The translations under genes and the position numbers were made by a program. Under the pieces are notes generated by a model. The model was not told the origin of the DNA, did not search any database, and saw nothing but the letters and a program-made list of their open reading frames with translations. 7,225 bases of DNA from an uncultured Romboutsia sp. GTDB taxonomy: Bacteria; Bacillota; Clostridia; Peptostreptococcales; Peptostreptococcaceae. How positions within the stretch are numbered: the stretch's first letter is position 1; each line of letters starts with the position of its first letter. Positions 6,583-7,225 of the stretch are shown here, piece by piece. The stretch spans positions 1 through 7,225 of the forward strand of contig CALFLM010000036.1 of NCBI GenBank assembly GCA_937880075.1. Direction: 5' to 3'.

Positions 6583-6619
6583 TTAGGAGTTGTATGTTAA
6601 TATGATTCCTAATTTTTTT
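6583..6619 (+). terminator. Intrinsic terminator of the SEC-C gene
   Basis: TTAGGAGTT (6583-6591) pairs with GATTCCTAA (6604-6612) as a 9-base stem including two G-U pairs, with a 12-base loop. Seven T residues (6613-6619) follow directly. It lies 15 bases after the stop codon at 6565-6567. Confidence 0.8.
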
Positions 6620-6671
6620 ATTTAATCTATTTTTAACTTTTAATAAATTATATCTTAGAAATAGATTAAAT
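6620..6671. repeat. AT-rich inverted repeat behind the terminator
   Basis: ATTTAATCTATTT (6620-6632) is an exact reverse complement of AAATAGATTAAAT (6659-6671). The stem can be extended inward to about 17 pairs (6620-6636 with 6655-6671, one G-U) with an 18-base loop. It starts on the base after the SEC-C terminator's T-run. Only one G-C pair is present, so a terminator role is unlikely; it could be an RNA stability element or cruciform. The rest of the gap to 6785 shows nothing clear beyond an AT-rich run with TATAAA at 6756-6761. Confidence 0.5.
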
Positions 6672-6799
6672 TTGAAGATACTAAATAAAGTTATGTTGTT
6701 TTGTAATTAAATTTTATAAAATCATAAAAAAAGGTTTTAATATATGCGAATAATGTATAAAATAGTAGATATATAAAAAGAATAGAAAGAGGTATATTT

Positions 6800-7177
6800 A
6801 TGAGTCTTAGTTTAGGAAATGCAATAGCAGTATCAACAAACTTTATAAAATCTAATCCAGCAGTGCCTGTATACAAGGGAGAAGAAAACCCAAACAACTT
6901 ATATGCTGTTATATATCATATAGAAATAGGATATAGTGAAGTAGCATCTCAAAAAACTAAACAATACATAATAATAGATTATAAAGAGTTCAACTTAAAT
7001 ATAGATGAAAAGAATGAATTAATAGATATAGCTAAACAATATTGTGAGTCTAAAAACATACCAAATGATGAGCAATTAGAAATAGCTCTTTTAGATAATG
7101 AAGAAGCTGAGAACTTCTTAGAAAAAGTATTTAATAATATGAAGGTTATAAGAGGTCTTATAACTAAAAAATATTAA
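6800..7177 (+). CDS. Conserved-looking hypothetical protein, 125 residues
   Basis: I do not recognise this family. It is a soluble, acidic protein with no signal peptide, membrane helix or cysteine-pair motif (only one Cys, in IAKQYCESK). The N-terminal half reads as mixed strands (AVIYHIEIGYSEV, TKQYIIIDYKEF). The C-terminal half is helical and Glu/Asn-rich, ending in Lys-Lys-Tyr. Coding status is supported by AAAGAGGT (6786-6793), 7 bases before the ATG, codon use matching its neighbours, and a long uninterrupted frame. It follows the SEC-C gene after a terminator and a 230-base gap, so it is probably transcribed alone. Its stop codon directly abuts the right copy of the 48-base inverted repeat, leaving no separate terminator. 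Confidence 0.8.
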   Translation: MSLSLGNAIAVSTNFIKSNPAVPVYKGEENPNNLYAVIYHIEIGYSEVASQKTKQYIIIDYKEFNLNIDEKNELIDIAKQYCESKNIPNDEQLEIALLDNEEAENFLEKVFNNMKVIRGLITKKY

Positions 7178-7225
7178 TATATATGTTTTAATTAAAATAC
7201 TTCATTAGGTAAAGTTATTATTTTG
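7178..7225. repeat. Right copy of the 48-base inverted repeat, cut by the window end
   Basis: This is the reverse complement of 14-61 with two differences. It begins on the base after the TAA of the preceding gene and runs to the last base shown, so its outer end is not visible. It holds the TTTTAATTAAAA palindrome (7186-7197) and a weaker version of the hairpin, TACTT-CATT-AGGTA with one G-T pair. Confidence 0.85.

Noticed and set aside
6691..6897. 68-codon minus-strand frame overlapping the start of the last gene
   Set aside because: It reads through an AT-rich non-coding stretch into the antisense of the 125-residue gene. The hydrophobic translation is what poly-A/T sequence gives, and the forward gene has a good ribosome binding site.

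Overview
The window is strongly AT-rich. It uses AT-ending codons (AGA, ATA, TTA) and good AGGAGG-type ribosome binding sites, and every convincing gene is on the + strand. Its families (a tandem P-loop ATPase of the PRK06851 type, DUF881, a small type IV pilus locus and a SEC-C zinc protein) point to a low-GC Gram-positive of class Clostridia. A Peptostreptococcaceae relative such as Clostridioides or Romboutsia is my best guess from gene content and composition; it is not proven. The sequence looks chromosomal: I see no transposase, integrase, phage gene, tRNA, rRNA or CRISPR array.

Layout. Positions 1-409 hold no gene. They contain the left copy of a long inverted repeat (14-61), AT-rich hairpins (90-137 and 150-170), and a GC-enriched patch (about 181-270) that looks like a structured RNA followed by a T-run. 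Positions 410-1486 encode a protein with two P-loop NTPase domains, closed by a strong hairpin terminator (1521-1564). Positions 1683-5180 form a compact four-gene type IV pilus-like operon: a DUF881 membrane protein, a PilB-type assembly ATPase, a PilC-type platform protein and one type IV prepilin. The first three genes overlap or nearly touch, and the prepilin follows 25 bases after pilC. Positions 5181-5514 are non-coding except for an extended -10 promoter (5479-5487). Positions 5533-6567 encode a SEC-C zinc-motif protein with its own terminator. Positions 6800-7177 encode a 125-residue protein I do not recognise. The last 48 bases (7178-7225) are an inverted copy of positions 14-61, with 46 of 48 identical.

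How the genes may work together. PilB would drive extrusion of prepilin (cleaved after Gly13) through PilC in the membrane. The DUF881 protein has the same general build as the PilN/PilO alignment proteins: one N-terminal membrane helix, a coiled coil, then an extracellular alpha/beta domain. It occupies their place in the operon. No prepilin peptidase, retraction ATPase, PilM, or minor pilin is present, so those functions must come from elsewhere or be dispensed with. The flanking ATPase, SEC-C and hypothetical genes appear to be separate transcription units with no evident tie to the pilus.

The three points most worth following are the 48-base inverted repeat bounding the window, the unassigned GC-rich RNA-like leader, and DUF881 as a candidate alignment subunit of a minimal pilus.
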